Positions 18,625 to 29,045 are shown, counted from the first letter of the stretch. The stretch: DNA of 64,000 nucleotides from Shewanella sp. 1CM18E (GCF_023161665.1 NZ_JALNTW010000009.1:62001-126000), one strand, 5' to 3'. Numbers and translations are program-made. Notes: generated by a model not told the origin, from the sequence alone.

Positions 18625-18930
18625 TTATTCATTCTTCATGGCTTCACAATGAAACCCTTGGCGCATGGAGTCAAATCGGCAGTTTAGCCCACATTCCCAA
18701 GCAACATCATTCAGTTTTGAAGATTCATTTTCCGCATAGATCTTGCAGCTTGGATAGTCATCAAAGTCATCTTGCTTATGGTAGTTTCCAGAGTTGTAAC
18801 CACCTTTATAGATAAAGGCCGACCATGACTCGAGATGAGAGGATACTTCAGTTTGATTGATATGATAAATCGCCGCGCCTAAACCGATAAACAGTAAAAC
18901 AACAAATAAAATGGGCGCCAGCTTTTGCAT
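18625..18930 (-). CDS. Small signal-anchored protein with four cysteines, unknown
   Basis: A 101-aa protein with one N-terminal hydrophobic segment (residues 6-23) and a polar periplasmic part rich in Tyr, Asn and Asp. Cysteines occur at DYPSCKIY, WECGLNCRF and FHCEAM, which suggests two disulfides. Not recognised. It is monocistronic. The opposite-strand reading here is a shadow. Confidence 0.6.
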   Translation of the reverse strand: MQKLAPILFVVLLFIGLGAAIYHINQTEVSSHLESWSAFIYKGGYNSGNYHKQDDFDDYPSCKIYAENESSKLNDVAWECGLNCRFDSMRQGFHCEAMKNE

Positions 18931-19227
18931 GGTAATAATCTCTTGAGTACAGCTTATAACTCAAGCTTAAAGGCTGGAAGAGATAATGCAAACACTATAA
19001 CGCTGACAATTATCTGCTTGTAAATGAATATAACTGGCTAGGGTTTGCAATCGGCCTGCGCTTACTGATGCAACTTGATGCAACTAATTTGTTTATACTA
19101 TGGTCTACTAATATGCTTATAAAACACACTTTATCAGTATTCAAATTTGGATTAAGCAATTATACAGGTTTAATATTGTACAGTTGAGCAAGTTAAGATC
19201 CAGTCACGTATAGCGGTGGAGGCTAAT

Positions 19228-19752
19228 ATGAAAGCAAAACATATACTTGTTGCGAGTTTACTCGTATCTAGTTCAGTGTGGGCGGCAGATGAAGCCGTTG
19301 AAAACCCAGTAACTGAAAATGGCGTGGTTAAAGTTGAATGGCAAGATCCGAGTAGCTTCCGTGATATTCGCTCTAGTGGTGAAATTCAATCACGCTATGA
19401 GAACCGTACTTTCGAGCAGTTAACTAAAAACCTCAACAAAGAAGCGAGTAAAATTCTTAAGCCAGAACAAAAGCTTGAAATGGTAGTTACCGACTTAGAC
19501 TTAGCTGGTGATGTTAGACCAACCTTTGGCGCAACAACCAATGATATTCGGGTAGTAAAAGATATTTACCCGCCACGTATTACCTTTAGCTATAAAATTG
19601 TAGAAGGCGATAAAGTGGTGATGGCCGGTGATGAAAAGCTGACAGATATGGGCTTCATGTATTCCATTAATAAAATGAACGACAAGCCTTACCGCTATGA
19701 AAATGCATTACTCACTTCATGGTTGAAGGATACTGTTAAACCTAAGCTGTAA
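19228..19752 (+). CDS. DUF3016 periplasmic protein
   Basis: A 174-aa protein with a signal peptide (cleavage after VWA). It has the DUF3016 pattern: VKVEWQDPSSFRDIRSSGE near the N-terminus, then LEMVVTDLDLAGDV and PPRITFSYKI. Function unknown. The ATG at 19228 has GGAGG 6 bases upstream; the longer reading from 19216 lacks one. A TGATGCAACT-type direct repeat lies about 150 bases upstream (19067-19086). Confidence 0.85.
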   Translation: MKAKHILVASLLVSSSVWAADEAVENPVTENGVVKVEWQDPSSFRDIRSSGEIQSRYENRTFEQLTKNLNKEASKILKPEQKLEMVVTDLDLAGDVRPTFGATTNDIRVVKDIYPPRITFSYKIVEGDKVVMAGDEKLTDMGFMYSINKMNDKPYRYENALLTSWLKDTVKPKL

Positions 19753-19779
19753 ACTCAGCTTTAGTTACAGCACATAAGG

Positions 19780-21522
19780 TTACAAACCCACCGCCATATC
19801 TAGCTTAAATAGGCTAAGTGAGCTTTGTGCTTGCTTAGCCTGTTTTTTTGCCTGAGCGCTATAGATAGACAATTGATGCTCATTACAATTTAGAGTCACA
19901 CTAGGCGGTAAAATTCCTGCGCTTAGTGAAATAAGCTCGTGATAGCATTTAACACCTTTGCGATCTTCCGCCAGCATCTGTTTTGCCTGCCAGTGCTTTT
20001 TAGAATAAAACAATGACTTGCTAGCTTCAAAATCAGCGATAACTCGTTGCGCTTGTAACTCGATCTCAGCAGCGGTACTGATAATGACAAAATCATCGCC
20101 GCCCACATGACCGATAAAGTTATTGCTGTCTTGCTGTTGCAGCAAAAGCCGTGAAACCTCACGGATCACCTCATCGCCACGACAGAAGCCGTAAATATCG
20201 TTGTAAGGTTTAAAGTTTGATAAATCGAAATAGGCTAAATAGAAGGCTTTTTTCTGTAAGCGTAATCGCTGTAGCTCTTCTTGAATGGGAATATTGCCAG
20301 GTAAGCCTGTTAATGGATTCGCGTGGCGAGCGACCGCAATCTTCTGCTCAGTAATTTTTGCCAGTAGATCTTTTGTGTGGCCAACTCCCAGTAGTTTGCC
20401 TTGTTTGAGAATAATAAACTGCTGCACAACTAAGTCGGTAGACTCGTTGGTTAAGCGTTGGCTTACCTGAGAAATAGGCATATCAGCTTCAATGCGAATA
20501 AGCTCTGCTGTTAGCACTTCTTCAACGGTTTTATGCTCATGCAGTGCACGACCATAAGGCGTGCTAAATAACTCGATAACCTGACTTCTCAGTACCATGC
20601 CAATCACTTCATCAGCTCGCATAACAACAATGGCTTGCAGGTGTTGATACTGGTTAAAAGTCTCGCCTATTTTTTTGAGCTTGCTGTTGAACTGGCATGT
20701 GGTTGCCTTGCTACATAAGCTCTCAGCTGATTCGGCAAAGCGAACTCGTGGAGTTACAGGTTCAATCATCGGACTGAACGGAATATCACGATTCGGCTCT
20801 GCGGTAGGGCGGCCAAGTAAAAAACCCTGACAATAAATAATGCCGAGTTGCTTTAGAATGGCCAGTTCTGCATGGGTTTCAATACCTTCAGCGATGACCT
20901 TGCAACTTAGATTTTGGCAAAGCGCAATGATGGAGCGTACAAATTCCTGCTTAACTGATGAAGTGTCAATTGAATCAATAAAGTGTCGGTCAATTTTTAC
21001 GTAGTCAGGGGCAAGCTCTGACCATAAGCGTAAACCTGAATAGCCTGCACCCAAGTCATCAATTGCAGTTAAAAAGCCTTGGCTGCGATAATGGTTTAAA
21101 CAGGATTTAAGCAGATCGATATCATCGGCCGGATACTGCTCTGACAGCTCAATAACCACTTGTGACGGCTCTAATTCCAGTTCTTGTACCAGACTGAGAG
21201 TTAAGCCTTTAGCGTGGTTAGGTTCGAGTAATGCCTTGGGGGAAATATTAAGAAATAGCTTGCCTTGTAATTTGGAGTATTTAAATTGTTGAATCGAAAT
21301 TCGACGACATAAACTCTCTAATTCAGATAAGCGTCCTTCGTAAGCTGCTGTTTTAAATAACGGCACCGGCGAGAATAATGGACTATGCTCTGGCCCTCGG
21401 CTTAATGCTTCAAAGCCATGGATCTGGTGAGTAGATATATTGCAAATTGGTTGGAACACCGCTTTAATTTTTTCTTTGCTGATAATTTTATCGAGTTCAA
21501 ATTTTAGATCGATAGCGGACAT
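19780..21522 (-). CDS. EAL-CBS-GGDEF cyclic-di-GMP protein
   Basis: A 580-aa cytoplasmic protein with no membrane segment. The EAL domain (about 15-255) keeps its catalytic set: E38 in FEALSRG, Asn in LFLNISP, Glu in VIELSE, the DD of AIDDLGAGYSGL, Lys in VKIDRHF and Glu in AEGIET. It should therefore be an active phosphodiesterase. A CBS pair (about 265-395) probably senses adenine nucleotides. The GGDEF domain (about 405-560) has GGDDF near residue 472 instead of GGDEF, with Asp for the metal-binding Glu. The cyclase is therefore probably weak, or serves as a GTP sensor. Confidence 0.92.
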   Translation of the reverse strand: MSAIDLKFELDKIISKEKIKAVFQPICNISTHQIHGFEALSRGPEHSPLFSPVPLFKTAAYEGRLSELESLCRRISIQQFKYSKLQGKLFLNISPKALLEPNHAKGLTLSLVQELELEPSQVVIELSEQYPADDIDLLKSCLNHYRSQGFLTAIDDLGAGYSGLRLWSELAPDYVKIDRHFIDSIDTSSVKQEFVRSIIALCQNLSCKVIAEGIETHAELAILKQLGIIYCQGFLLGRPTAEPNRDIPFSPMIEPVTPRVRFAESAESLCSKATTCQFNSKLKKIGETFNQYQHLQAIVVMRADEVIGMVLRSQVIELFSTPYGRALHEHKTVEEVLTAELIRIEADMPISQVSQRLTNESTDLVVQQFIILKQGKLLGVGHTKDLLAKITEQKIAVARHANPLTGLPGNIPIQEELQRLRLQKKAFYLAYFDLSNFKPYNDIYGFCRGDEVIREVSRLLLQQQDSNNFIGHVGGDDFVIISTAAEIELQAQRVIADFEASKSLFYSKKHWQAKQMLAEDRKGVKCYHELISLSAGILPPSVTLNCNEHQLSIYSAQAKKQAKQAQSSLSLFKLDMAVGL

Positions 21523-21722
21523 TATTTCCTACCAAGTATTAATGAGGTAGAAAATTCTATGACACAGGTGTGACAATTCAATGACAGAAACTTGGGGGTT
21601 ATTGATATAAATTATGGAGTTTTTTATCTCATTCACAGTGCATATGTGAGTGAACAGTGGCGCGAGAGTGGTTTAATTGCAGTGAGATAAATGGCTAATC
21701 AGGCGTACTTAGCGGAAAAGCC

Positions 21723-21757
21723 TAAAAAGCACTAAACATTTACTGATATTTAGTGCT
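21723..21757 (-). terminator. Terminator after the PriC-like small gene
   Basis: Perfect 9-bp stem AGCACTAAA / TTTAGTGCT with an 11-base loop and a T-run on the minus strand. Confidence 0.7.
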
Positions 21758-21782
21758 GATAAACTTTTAAAGGCTAACTGAA

Positions 21783-22094
21783 TTACTTAGTGTTAGATTT
21801 AAAGGCCTGCATGGTTTGCAGCAGTAATCCAAGCTTAGGCACGTAGCTTTCCAGTGCTGGTGCAAGTGATTCTGGGTTTTGAATCATGGCTTCCATATCG
21901 GCCGCTAATTCTTGCACATATGGCGTGAAGCGATTGCTCTTAGTGGTAAAGCCTTCAGATGCAGAGAAAATAGCGTCAAACTTTACGTGACCCGCTTTTT
22001 TCAGCTCATCGAGACGGTTGTCTGCATCAATCGCTTGGCGGTAGGCGGTTTGCAAACTGGCTTTAAGTTGCTCAATAACCTGTGTGTGTGGCAT
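21783..22094 (-). CDS. Small helical protein, possibly PriC-like
   Basis: A 103-aa soluble helical protein. The segment HVKFDAIFSASEG, followed by TPYVQELAADMEAM, is weakly reminiscent of the N-terminal part of short primosomal protein N''/PriC homologues. This is a guess from pattern memory, not a firm match. It is divergent from the TraB/GumN gene with only 45 bases between starts, so the two share a promoter region. Confidence 0.5.
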   Translation of the reverse strand: MPHTQVIEQLKASLQTAYRQAIDADNRLDELKKAGHVKFDAIFSASEGFTTKSNRFTPYVQELAADMEAMIQNPESLAPALESYVPKLGLLLQTMQAFKSNTK

Positions 22095-22139
22095 AACAGC
22101 CTCTCAAATAGAAATTTGGCTGAATTATAAGGGGCAAGG

Positions 22140-23024
22140 ATGATAGCAACAAGTGGCGTAAGGCGTTTATTCAAATTAGTTGGCCTAAGCTTAGGTCTGG
22201 TTTCCGCGGCGGTAAGCGCTGAGCAAATCGACAAACCACCTTTTTATCAAATCACTTATCAAGGCCAAACCGCTTATTTATTGGGCTCGATTCATGTCGG
22301 AAGCGCTGAGTTTTATCCGTTAGCTGCGCAAATCGAACAGGCTTTTGAACGATCTGCAGCATTGGTTGTAGAGGCGGATGTAAGAGGCGCTAATGTACCC
22401 GCTTTACTGGCTAAATATGGCGCTGACAAAGTTCCGATGGATAGTGAGACAAAGTCTGTTATGACTGCGTATTGTCAGCATCAGCAGCGAGTATGTGCAG
22501 CACTTGAAAATTTCGCGCCTTGGCTACAATCAATGCAGCTAAGTATAGGGCGCTACGCAGCTCTGGGTTATAGCGGCATATATGGGGTAGATGCGGTACT
22601 GGTTAGCCAAGCAGGGGCTAAACCTGTGTACGAGCTTGAAAGTACAGAGTTTCAATTTAAGTTGTTGTCATCTTTTGATGCAGATACCCAGTGGAGTATG
22701 GTGAAAGAAGCCATTGAAGCGCCTGATAGCGATATGCTGGAACTTATTTCAGCGTGGCGTAGCGGTAATGAAGCGGAGCTGGCTGACTTGATGGAAGGGG
22801 AGATGTTACGTGATGGCGAAACCGAAATGGTGGAAAAAATGCTCTGGGGCCGCAATAAAACGATGGCGCAGCGTATTGTTGAGCTGATGCAGTCTCCAAA
22901 TACTAAGCAGCCTTTATTTGTGGTTATAGGGGCAGGGCATTTAGTGGGGCAAAAGAGTGTGCAGTCTTATTTGCAGCCCCTCGGTGTCGCGGCAAAAAAT
23001 TGTTGGCAGCAAGAATGTGGTTAA
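22140..23024 (+). CDS. TraB/GumN family protein
   Basis: A 294-aa protein with an N-terminal signal (hydrophobic core about residues 12-26). The family motifs are present: TAYLLGSIHVGS near residue 45 and VVIGAGHLVGQKSV near the C-terminus. The family shares the Tiki/EreA-like fold with two GxxH motifs, and some members are metalloproteases. Substrate unknown. It is divergent from the PriC-like gene. Confidence 0.88.
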   Translation: MIATSGVRRLFKLVGLSLGLVSAAVSAEQIDKPPFYQITYQGQTAYLLGSIHVGSAEFYPLAAQIEQAFERSAALVVEADVRGANVPALLAKYGADKVPMDSETKSVMTAYCQHQQRVCAALENFAPWLQSMQLSIGRYAALGYSGIYGVDAVLVSQAGAKPVYELESTEFQFKLLSSFDADTQWSMVKEAIEAPDSDMLELISAWRSGNEAELADLMEGEMLRDGETEMVEKMLWGRNKTMAQRIVELMQSPNTKQPLFVVIGAGHLVGQKSVQSYLQPLGVAAKNCWQQECG

Positions 23025-23131
23025 CTTACAGCTAGCTTGATGTTGTTGGCAATTATCAGGTTTGTTGCTTTTGGTGTATAATGCGCCGCTCGATTTTGGT
23101 TTCCCGTGTCATTTTGAAGGGTTTTATTGGT

Positions 23132-23998
23132 TTGAATAAAGAATACAGCATCGATTTAAAGGCGTTACCATCGCTATTTACGCTTTATCGCAAAATATTT
23201 TTTGGTCGTAAGCCTGGTTGGGATGAGCAACCGCTGCCAGTAATTAATATCTCTAGCCCTAACGTGACCTTGTCGCAAGACAAAGTGGCACAATACGCCA
23301 AAGTCTGTGGCTTTGAGTTCGACGGTAAAACCCTACCACCGACATATCTATATGTGATGGCATTTAGGCTACATGCGGTTATTTTTACCCATGAAGGTAT
23401 TACGTTCCCGTTGTTGGGAATGATTCACCTGAAAAACAGCATCACAATGCATCGCGCAGCCAAAGTTGATGAAACATTCGATATCCAATGTGTATTAACG
23501 ACCAGTCGCATGACTGACTCGGGCCTTGAGTTCGAGCTAGTGTCAAAAGCATTTGTGGCAGGCGAGTTGGTTTGGGAGTCTCTCTCTACATACTTGTACC
23601 GCATTGAAGGTAAAGCGAAGCGGGTGCGTCCACCTAAGGCGAATGCAATGGTGTGGCAAGATCCGATTAGCTGGACACTTGCTGAAGATCTCGGTCGTCG
23701 TTATGCTAAAGCATCGGGTGACTATAACCTCATCCATTTACATCCTGTTATGTCAAAGCGCTTTGGTTTTGATCGCGTACTCGCTCATGGTATGTGGTCT
23801 AAGGGGCGCTGTGTTGCCCAGTTAATGCCAAATATTAGCGATAAGCCATGCAAGATTGACGTGGCCTTTAAGTTGCCGCTATTTATGCCAAATAGCGTTA
23901 GCTTTGCTGTTGAGCATCTTGAAGATAAAACAGTATTTGAGCTTCGCGATCAAAAGGGTCGTCGCCCACATTTAAGCGGTGAGATCACTTTCTTATAA
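23132..23998 (+). CDS. MaoC-like (R)-specific acyl-CoA dehydratase family protein
   Basis: The frame is open from 23081. The segment 23077-23082 reads TATAAT, so an ATG at 23081 would overlap a promoter -10 box. The TTG at 23132 (GAAGGG 10 bases upstream) is chosen with reserve. The C-terminal half has the hydratase-2 motif YAKASGDYNLIHLH with its Asp/His pair, then FGFDRVLAHGMW. The N-terminal half is a second, catalytically empty hot-dog domain. It probably acts on 2-enoyl or 3-hydroxyacyl thioesters; substrate unknown. Confidence 0.82.
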   Translation: MNKEYSIDLKALPSLFTLYRKIFFGRKPGWDEQPLPVINISSPNVTLSQDKVAQYAKVCGFEFDGKTLPPTYLYVMAFRLHAVIFTHEGITFPLLGMIHLKNSITMHRAAKVDETFDIQCVLTTSRMTDSGLEFELVSKAFVAGELVWESLSTYLYRIEGKAKRVRPPKANAMVWQDPISWTLAEDLGRRYAKASGDYNLIHLHPVMSKRFGFDRVLAHGMWSKGRCVAQLMPNISDKPCKIDVAFKLPLFMPNSVSFAVEHLEDKTVFELRDQKGRRPHLSGEITFL

Positions 23999-24034
23999 GC
24001 GCGAGACAATAAAGTTAGTGCGTGTAAGATTACG

Positions 24035-24059
24035 AAAAGGCGCAATTAGCGCCTTTTTT
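24035..24059. terminator. Terminator between MaoC-like and aldo/keto reductase genes
   Basis: Stem AAAAGGCGC / GCGCCTTTT with a 5-base loop and six T. Works toward the convergent gene too. Confidence 0.8.
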
Positions 24060-24081
24060 GATCTTAATTTTTGGCGCCAGT

Positions 24082-24972
24082 TTAAGGCACACCATGGCCT
24101 GTTGATGCTTGCCAAATATTAAACCATTGTTGGCGAGTTAGCCTGAGTTTACTGGAGTTGATCGCTGACGTGATCCGTTCAATATTACCGCTGCCAATGA
24201 TTGGCTGTGGTTTGCTTGGCAAGGCGAGTACCCAAGCGTAAATCACCTGACTAATATTTTCTGCACCAATCTCATCAGCAATGCTTGTTAGGGTTGCACG
24301 TAATCTAATTGATTGCGGATCCTGCGCTGAAAATATATTGCCGCCGCCAAGGCAAGACCAAGCCATTGGGATCAGTTTGTGCTGTTGGCAATGATCGAGC
24401 GTACCATCGTGTAATGTGCTCATATTACTTGGTGAGATCTCCACTTGATTGCAGAGCAGTTTCTGATCACAGCGCGATTGCAGTAGATCGAATTGCTGCG
24501 GACTAAAGTTCGATGTACCGAAGTGACGCACTTTACCCTCGCGCTTAAGTTGCTCAAAAGCATTGGCAACGTCATCAGCATCCATTAATGGATCTGGTCT
24601 GTGGATCAGTAACAGATCTAAGTAGTCAGTCTTTAACCGAGTTAATGAGTTTTCGACGCTAGCAATGATGTGCTCCGCCGTGGTGTTATAGTGGTTGAGA
24701 TACACATCTGGATTATGATCGTTAACTAAGCGAATGCCGCATTTACTGATGAGCTGCATTTTATCTCTGAGTGCGGGAGCTAATGCGAGGGCTTCGCCAA
24801 ATAATTGTTCACACTGGTAACCACCATAAATGTCGGCGTGATCCATGCTGTAAACACCAAGATCTAAATAACCTTGGATTAATGCTAAACGTTGCTGTGT
24901 ATTTGTATTCCAGTCGGCGGTTCGCCAAAATCCGGCGATAAATTGTGATAGCTGCAATGCAGGCTCTTGCAT
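24082..24972 (-). CDS. Aldo/keto reductase (YdhF-like)
   Basis: A 296-aa NADPH-dependent oxidoreductase. The catalytic tetrad is visible: Asp and Tyr in MDHADIYGGY, Lys in LISKCGIR and His in LLLIHRPDP. It also has FGTSNFSPQQFDLL and the C-terminal IIGSGNIERI cofactor motif. Length is normal for the family. Substrate unknown. It is monocistronic and divergent from fhs. Confidence 0.9.
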   Translation of the reverse strand: MQEPALQLSQFIAGFWRTADWNTNTQQRLALIQGYLDLGVYSMDHADIYGGYQCEQLFGEALALAPALRDKMQLISKCGIRLVNDHNPDVYLNHYNTTAEHIIASVENSLTRLKTDYLDLLLIHRPDPLMDADDVANAFEQLKREGKVRHFGTSNFSPQQFDLLQSRCDQKLLCNQVEISPSNMSTLHDGTLDHCQQHKLIPMAWSCLGGGNIFSAQDPQSIRLRATLTSIADEIGAENISQVIYAWVLALPSKPQPIIGSGNIERITSAINSSKLRLTRQQWFNIWQASTGHGVP

Positions 24973-25122
24973 GTTGTTTCCCTACTTAACGGTGCGACTT
25001 TGTTGACGTAGATTGCAAAACGCTAAAATAGCGTTCGCTGACTATTTAACCTGTGACAGAGATCATCTATATTCCCCGTCGAAAGCCTACCCTACATAAA
25101 AATACATCGTGGAACCATTCGA

Positions 25123-26835
25123 ATGCTGTCAGATATTGAAATTTCGCGTCAACATATTTGCCAACCTATTAGCCAAATAGCCAGTAAACTCGGGATTAAT
25201 CCTGATGAACTGTCATTGCATGGTGCTAACAAGGCCAAAGTTTCTTTAGCGGTTACCAATCGACTTGCCAATAATAAAAATGCCAAGCTAGTCATTGTTA
25301 CTGCAGTAACGCCTACGCCTTTTGGTGAGGGCAAAACGGTCACAACCATAGGATTAACTCAAGCACTCAATCATAACGGCCATAAAACATGTGCCTGTAT
25401 TCGTCAGCCAAGCATGGGACCAGTATTTGGTACCAAAGGCGGCGCTGCCGGCGGTGGTTATGCACAGGTGGTGCCTATGGAAGAGCTCAACTTGCACTTA
25501 ACTGGCGACATACATGCAGTAAGTAGCGCGCATAATTTAGCGGCTGCAGCGCTTGATGCGCGTTTGTTCCATGAAACTCGATTAGGCGCTGCGGCGTTTA
25601 CCGAACAGTCGGGTTTAGCAGCACTCAATATCGATGCTGACAAGATATTGTGGCGCCGCGTTGTTGATCATAATGAGCGTAGCTTAAGGCAGATCAATGT
25701 GGGTTACGGATCGTTTAACGGTCCGGTACATGAGTCTGGCTTTGATATTACTGCTGCATCAGAACTAATGGCTATCTTGGCGTTAAGCCGAGACTTAAAA
25801 GATCTGCGATCGCGTATTGGCCGCTTAGTATTAGCGCTTAACTATCAAGGTGAGCCGATTACCGCTGAAGATCTTGGGGTTGCTGGCGCAATGACTGTGA
25901 TAATGGTTGATGCTATTGAGCCAACATTGATGCAAACGCTATCGGGCGATCCTTGCTTAATTCACGCTGGTCCATTTGCTAATATCGCTCACGGTAACTC
26001 ATCAATTATTGCTGACTCTATTGCAGCGAAACTTGCAGACTTTGTGGTAACTGAAGCTGGCTTTGGCTCTGACATGGGCTTTGAAAAGTTTAGCAATATT
26101 AAAGTAAGAGAGTCAGGTTACGCACCGAGTGCATCGGTTGTGGTTGTTACTCTTAAAGCATTGAAAGCCAACAGTGGTATTCAGTCTGACCAAGATATTA
26201 ACCAACCAGATAGTGAAAGATTAACCGCAGGTTTTGCCAATTTAGAGTGGCACATTAATAATGTTAGCCAATATGGTGTACCTGTTGTGGTAGCAATTAA
26301 CCGCTTCCCAACAGATACCGATGCTGAGTTAGAGTGGCTTATTGAGCGCATTGGCCAAACTAAGGCGTTTGGTTGTGAAATCAGTGAAGCCTTTGCCAAG
26401 GGCGCTGAGGGCGCAGCTAAGCTGGCTGAAATGGTTTACCGTGCGACTGAAACAGAATCAGAGTTTAAGCAGCTTTATGAAACTGAAGCGAGCCTAGAAT
26501 CTAAGTTGATGACACTAGCGGAAGTGGGCTATGGCGCCGCGAGCGTGAGCCTATCTGATAAAGCTAAATCACAGTTAGCATGGCTGACTGAGCATCACTA
26601 CAGTGGTTTACCAATATGTGTGGCTAAAACGCCGATGTCGATTAGCCATGATCCAGATATTAAAGGGATCCCAACCGGCTTTGATTTACCTATCACTGAG
26701 TTGAGATTAAATGCTGGTGCAGGTTTTGTCACTGCACTTGTGGGGCAGGTGATGACTATGCCAGGCTTAGGTTTAACACCGGGTTACCTTAATATTGATG
26801 TTAACGATGATGGTGAGATCATCGGCTTAGCCTAG
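25123..26835 (+). CDS. fhs: Formate-tetrahydrofolate ligase
   Basis: A 570-aa enzyme that makes 10-formyl-THF from formate, THF and ATP for one-carbon metabolism. It has the ATP-binding loop [16 protein letters not shown], then [20 protein letters not shown] and the C-terminal [15 protein letters not shown]. Length is close to the usual 555-570. It is monocistronic, with a strong terminator shared with the MscS gene. Confidence 0.96.
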   Translation: MLSDIEISRQHICQPISQIASKLGINPDELSLHGANKAKVSLAVTNRLANNKNAKLVIVTAVTPTPFGEGKTVTTIGLTQALNHNGHKTCACIRQPSMGPVFGTKGGAAGGGYAQVVPMEELNLHLTGDIHAVSSAHNLAAAALDARLFHETRLGAAAFTEQSGLAALNIDADKILWRRVVDHNERSLRQINVGYGSFNGPVHESGFDITAASELMAILALSRDLKDLRSRIGRLVLALNYQGEPITAEDLGVAGAMTVIMVDAIEPTLMQTLSGDPCLIHAGPFANIAHGNSSIIADSIAAKLADFVVTEAGFGSDMGFEKFSNIKVRESGYAPSASVVVVTLKALKANSGIQSDQDINQPDSERLTAGFANLEWHINNVSQYGVPVVVAINRFPTDTDAELEWLIERIGQTKAFGCEISEAFAKGAEGAAKLAEMVYRATETESEFKQLYETEASLESKLMTLAEVGYGAASVSLSDKAKSQLAWLTEHHYSGLPICVAKTPMSISHDPDIKGIPTGFDLPITELRLNAGAGFVTALVGQVMTMPGLGLTPGYLNIDVNDDGEIIGLA

Positions 26836-26858
26836 TTTTTGCTATTGTTGATAGAGAC

Positions 26859-26896
26859 AAAAAAGCCCCAGCAACTTGCGTTGTTGGGGCTTTTTA
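26859..26896. terminator. Bidirectional terminator between fhs and the MscS gene
   Basis: Stem AAAAAGCCCCAGCAA / TTGTTGGGGCTTTTT (one G-T pair) around a 5-base loop. Confidence 0.85.
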
Positions 26897-26913
26897 TTTA
26901 CCGAAACACTTAG

Positions 26914-28530
26914 TTATTTTTCAACTGCAGTTTGGTAGATATGTACATCGCGTTGCGGGAACGGAATGCTAATACCTTCAGCGTCAAAGCGCATTTTAAC
27001 GGTACGAGTAATATCCCAGTATACATCCCAGTAATCTTCAGGCTTAGCCCAAGGACGTACAATAAAGTCTACTGACGACTCACCAAGCGTATGCAGCTTG
27101 ATAGTTGGCTCAGGATCTTTAAGTACTAATGGGTGCGCCATAACGATGTCACGTAGCACCTGCTCTGCCTGCTCTATGTTATCGGCGTAACCAATGCCAA
27201 ATGTCATATCAACGCGGCGTTGGTGTTCAACAGTAATGTTGTTGATGGTATCGCCCCAAATCTTGTTGTTTGGCACAATCAGTCTTTGGTTATCTAAGGT
27301 CTTAATTGTGGTTGATACTAAGCTCATGTGGCTTACACGACCCGTTACACCGCCAGCGTTAATTAAGTCACCCACATCGAATGGACGATAAACCAAGATC
27401 ATCATGCCTGAAGCGAAGTTTGATAGCGTGTCTTGCAAAGCAAAACCGATAATCACACCGGCAATACCGAAACCAGCTAGTAGTGGCGCAAGTTCAAAGC
27501 CAAGCTGAGACAGCGCAATCAATAGACCTAGTGCAAATACCACTTTACCTGATAGTGAGATAAAGAAGTCTTGCAGCAGCATGCTGAATTTAAGCTTTGA
27601 ATTACTTACCGCTGTTTGTACTACACGTTTAGCAATCTTACCGATCAAGCTAAATACGAATAGGATCAAGCAGAAAATAATCAGCTTGAACATGATGCCA
27701 GCACCGTTTTCCATCGCTTGTGTTTTAGCAATGGTTAACCATTCGGTTAGTAAGCTACTTGCTACATCAAAGTTCAATACATCTTGAGTGATATCACCTG
27801 AAACACTAAACAGTGTTTGCTTATAAAGCGCAGTGTTTTGCCCGAGAGAGTCAAGAATCGCAATCGTTGTAGATAAGCTGCTTGAGCTTTGATCTAAGCG
27901 CTCTTTTAACTCGACAACCAGTGCTTTTTGCTCGGCACTTACGTCTGCACCAGCAATTTGTACGTCAGCAATAGCTTGGCTTAAACGCTCTTGGTTGTAG
28001 TAAACAAAGCTATTCAAGTCATCAGCACGTGAAGTTAACGCTGAGATAAAATCAGCGGTTTTTGCTTCAACATCGATACCAGCAGCTTTTCCCCAAACTA
28101 ACAACTCTTGTTCTGAGGTGAATAGTTTGTCTTGTTCACGTTGGATCTGCATCAGGCCCAGCATGATCTTACGATCGCCATCAGCACCGACTTCACTCAT
28201 TAGTGTGGTTTTTTGCTTATTAAAGTAAGCTTCAACGCTATCAGTAAAAGCGAGTTGTTTAGCAATATATGGCTTCAAAAAAGCAAGATCTGGGTTTGAA
28301 CCGTCCATCTGCTCTTTTAAGGTTTCTTGTAGTAACGCGGCATTACGGCCAATACGATATTCAAGAAAGTTCTTAATTTCGCCTTTGGTGTGAGGTAATG
28401 CTTTTACATCGCTATCGATTAAGCTCTGTATTTTATTAAGATTATTAGTTAACTCTGTATTTTCTGCATTTGCTACAAATGAGCAAAGGCACAAAATCAT
28501 TATCAAGATTTTGGGCAGCATTTTATGCAT
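26914..28530 (-). CDS. MscS-family mechanosensitive channel with a long periplasmic N-terminal region
   Basis: A 538-aa protein with a signal peptide (cleavage near VANAE) and an extended helical periplasmic domain (about 25-260). Membrane helices follow (about 275-295, 325-345, 355-375). The pore/beta junction GFALQDTLSNFASGMMILVYRPF precedes the cytoplasmic MscS domain, which contains VGDLI. It releases solutes on hypo-osmotic shock. The periplasmic domain makes it a larger member than E. coli MscS (286 aa). It is monocistronic. Confidence 0.93.
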   Translation of the reverse strand: MHKMLPKILIMILCLCSFVANAENTELTNNLNKIQSLIDSDVKALPHTKGEIKNFLEYRIGRNAALLQETLKEQMDGSNPDLAFLKPYIAKQLAFTDSVEAYFNKQKTTLMSEVGADGDRKIMLGLMQIQREQDKLFTSEQELLVWGKAAGIDVEAKTADFISALTSRADDLNSFVYYNQERLSQAIADVQIAGADVSAEQKALVVELKERLDQSSSSLSTTIAILDSLGQNTALYKQTLFSVSGDITQDVLNFDVASSLLTEWLTIAKTQAMENGAGIMFKLIIFCLILFVFSLIGKIAKRVVQTAVSNSKLKFSMLLQDFFISLSGKVVFALGLLIALSQLGFELAPLLAGFGIAGVIIGFALQDTLSNFASGMMILVYRPFDVGDLINAGGVTGRVSHMSLVSTTIKTLDNQRLIVPNNKIWGDTINNITVEHQRRVDMTFGIGYADNIEQAEQVLRDIVMAHPLVLKDPEPTIKLHTLGESSVDFIVRPWAKPEDYWDVYWDITRTVKMRFDAEGISIPFPQRDVHIYQTAVEK

Positions 28531-28709
28531 TTGGTGTGTCCGTTAGTTCCCAGGATTTAGTAATAATATTACGGCTTAGGAAAACTGTCGATTTGTTATT
28601 GCTAAAGCAGCAAACAAAGTGAGGATTAAAGGTGGAAATCTGCTAAACTTTTGCTCCCCAAAATAGGGGCTAATTGAAGCTGCAAAACCTTTAAAGAGAG
28701 ATAACGCGA

Positions 28710-29045
28710 GTGATATGTAGTCATTGTTCTAAGCAGATAGCGATAGATAAAATTGAAAACATCAGAGGCAATGGACTAAGAAGTGAGATCCAATGTCCTT
28801 CTTGCCAGGCTTGGCTTGGTAAAAATGTCATGTTGTCTTGGATTAAAATTATCGGCTTTTACAGTGGTGTAGGTTTATTTGTATTGAGCTACTTTGATGC
28901 AGAAGCACGTTCACTGGCTATGCCTATTGCGATTGTGTGCATCATGGTGATGTTTATCACTCATTTGATGGATAGCTTAAAAGTGATAGAAGCACCTATT
29001 GAAGAGATTGTTGATAATAGTGAGCACCTGAAAAAGTATCGCTAA
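28710..29045 (+). CDS. Zinc-ribbon plus two-helix membrane protein, unknown
   Basis: A 111-aa protein. The N-terminus has two CxxC pairs (CSHCSK, CPSCQ) forming a probable zinc ribbon. Two membrane segments follow (about residues 45-62 and 69-88), with a charged C-terminal tail. The GTG at 28710 is the only start before the first CxxC. Function not recognised; such proteins often sense redox or zinc at the membrane. Confidence 0.7.
   Translation: MICSHCSKQIAIDKIENIRGNGLRSEIQCPSCQAWLGKNVMLSWIKIIGFYSGVGLFVLSYFDAEARSLAMPIAIVCIMVMFITHLMDSLKVIEAPIEEIVDNSEHLKKYR

Noticed and set aside
23081-23131. N-terminal extension of the MaoC-like protein
   Set aside because: The proposed ATG overlaps a TATAAT box, so it is probably not transcribed; a downstream start was chosen with reserve.
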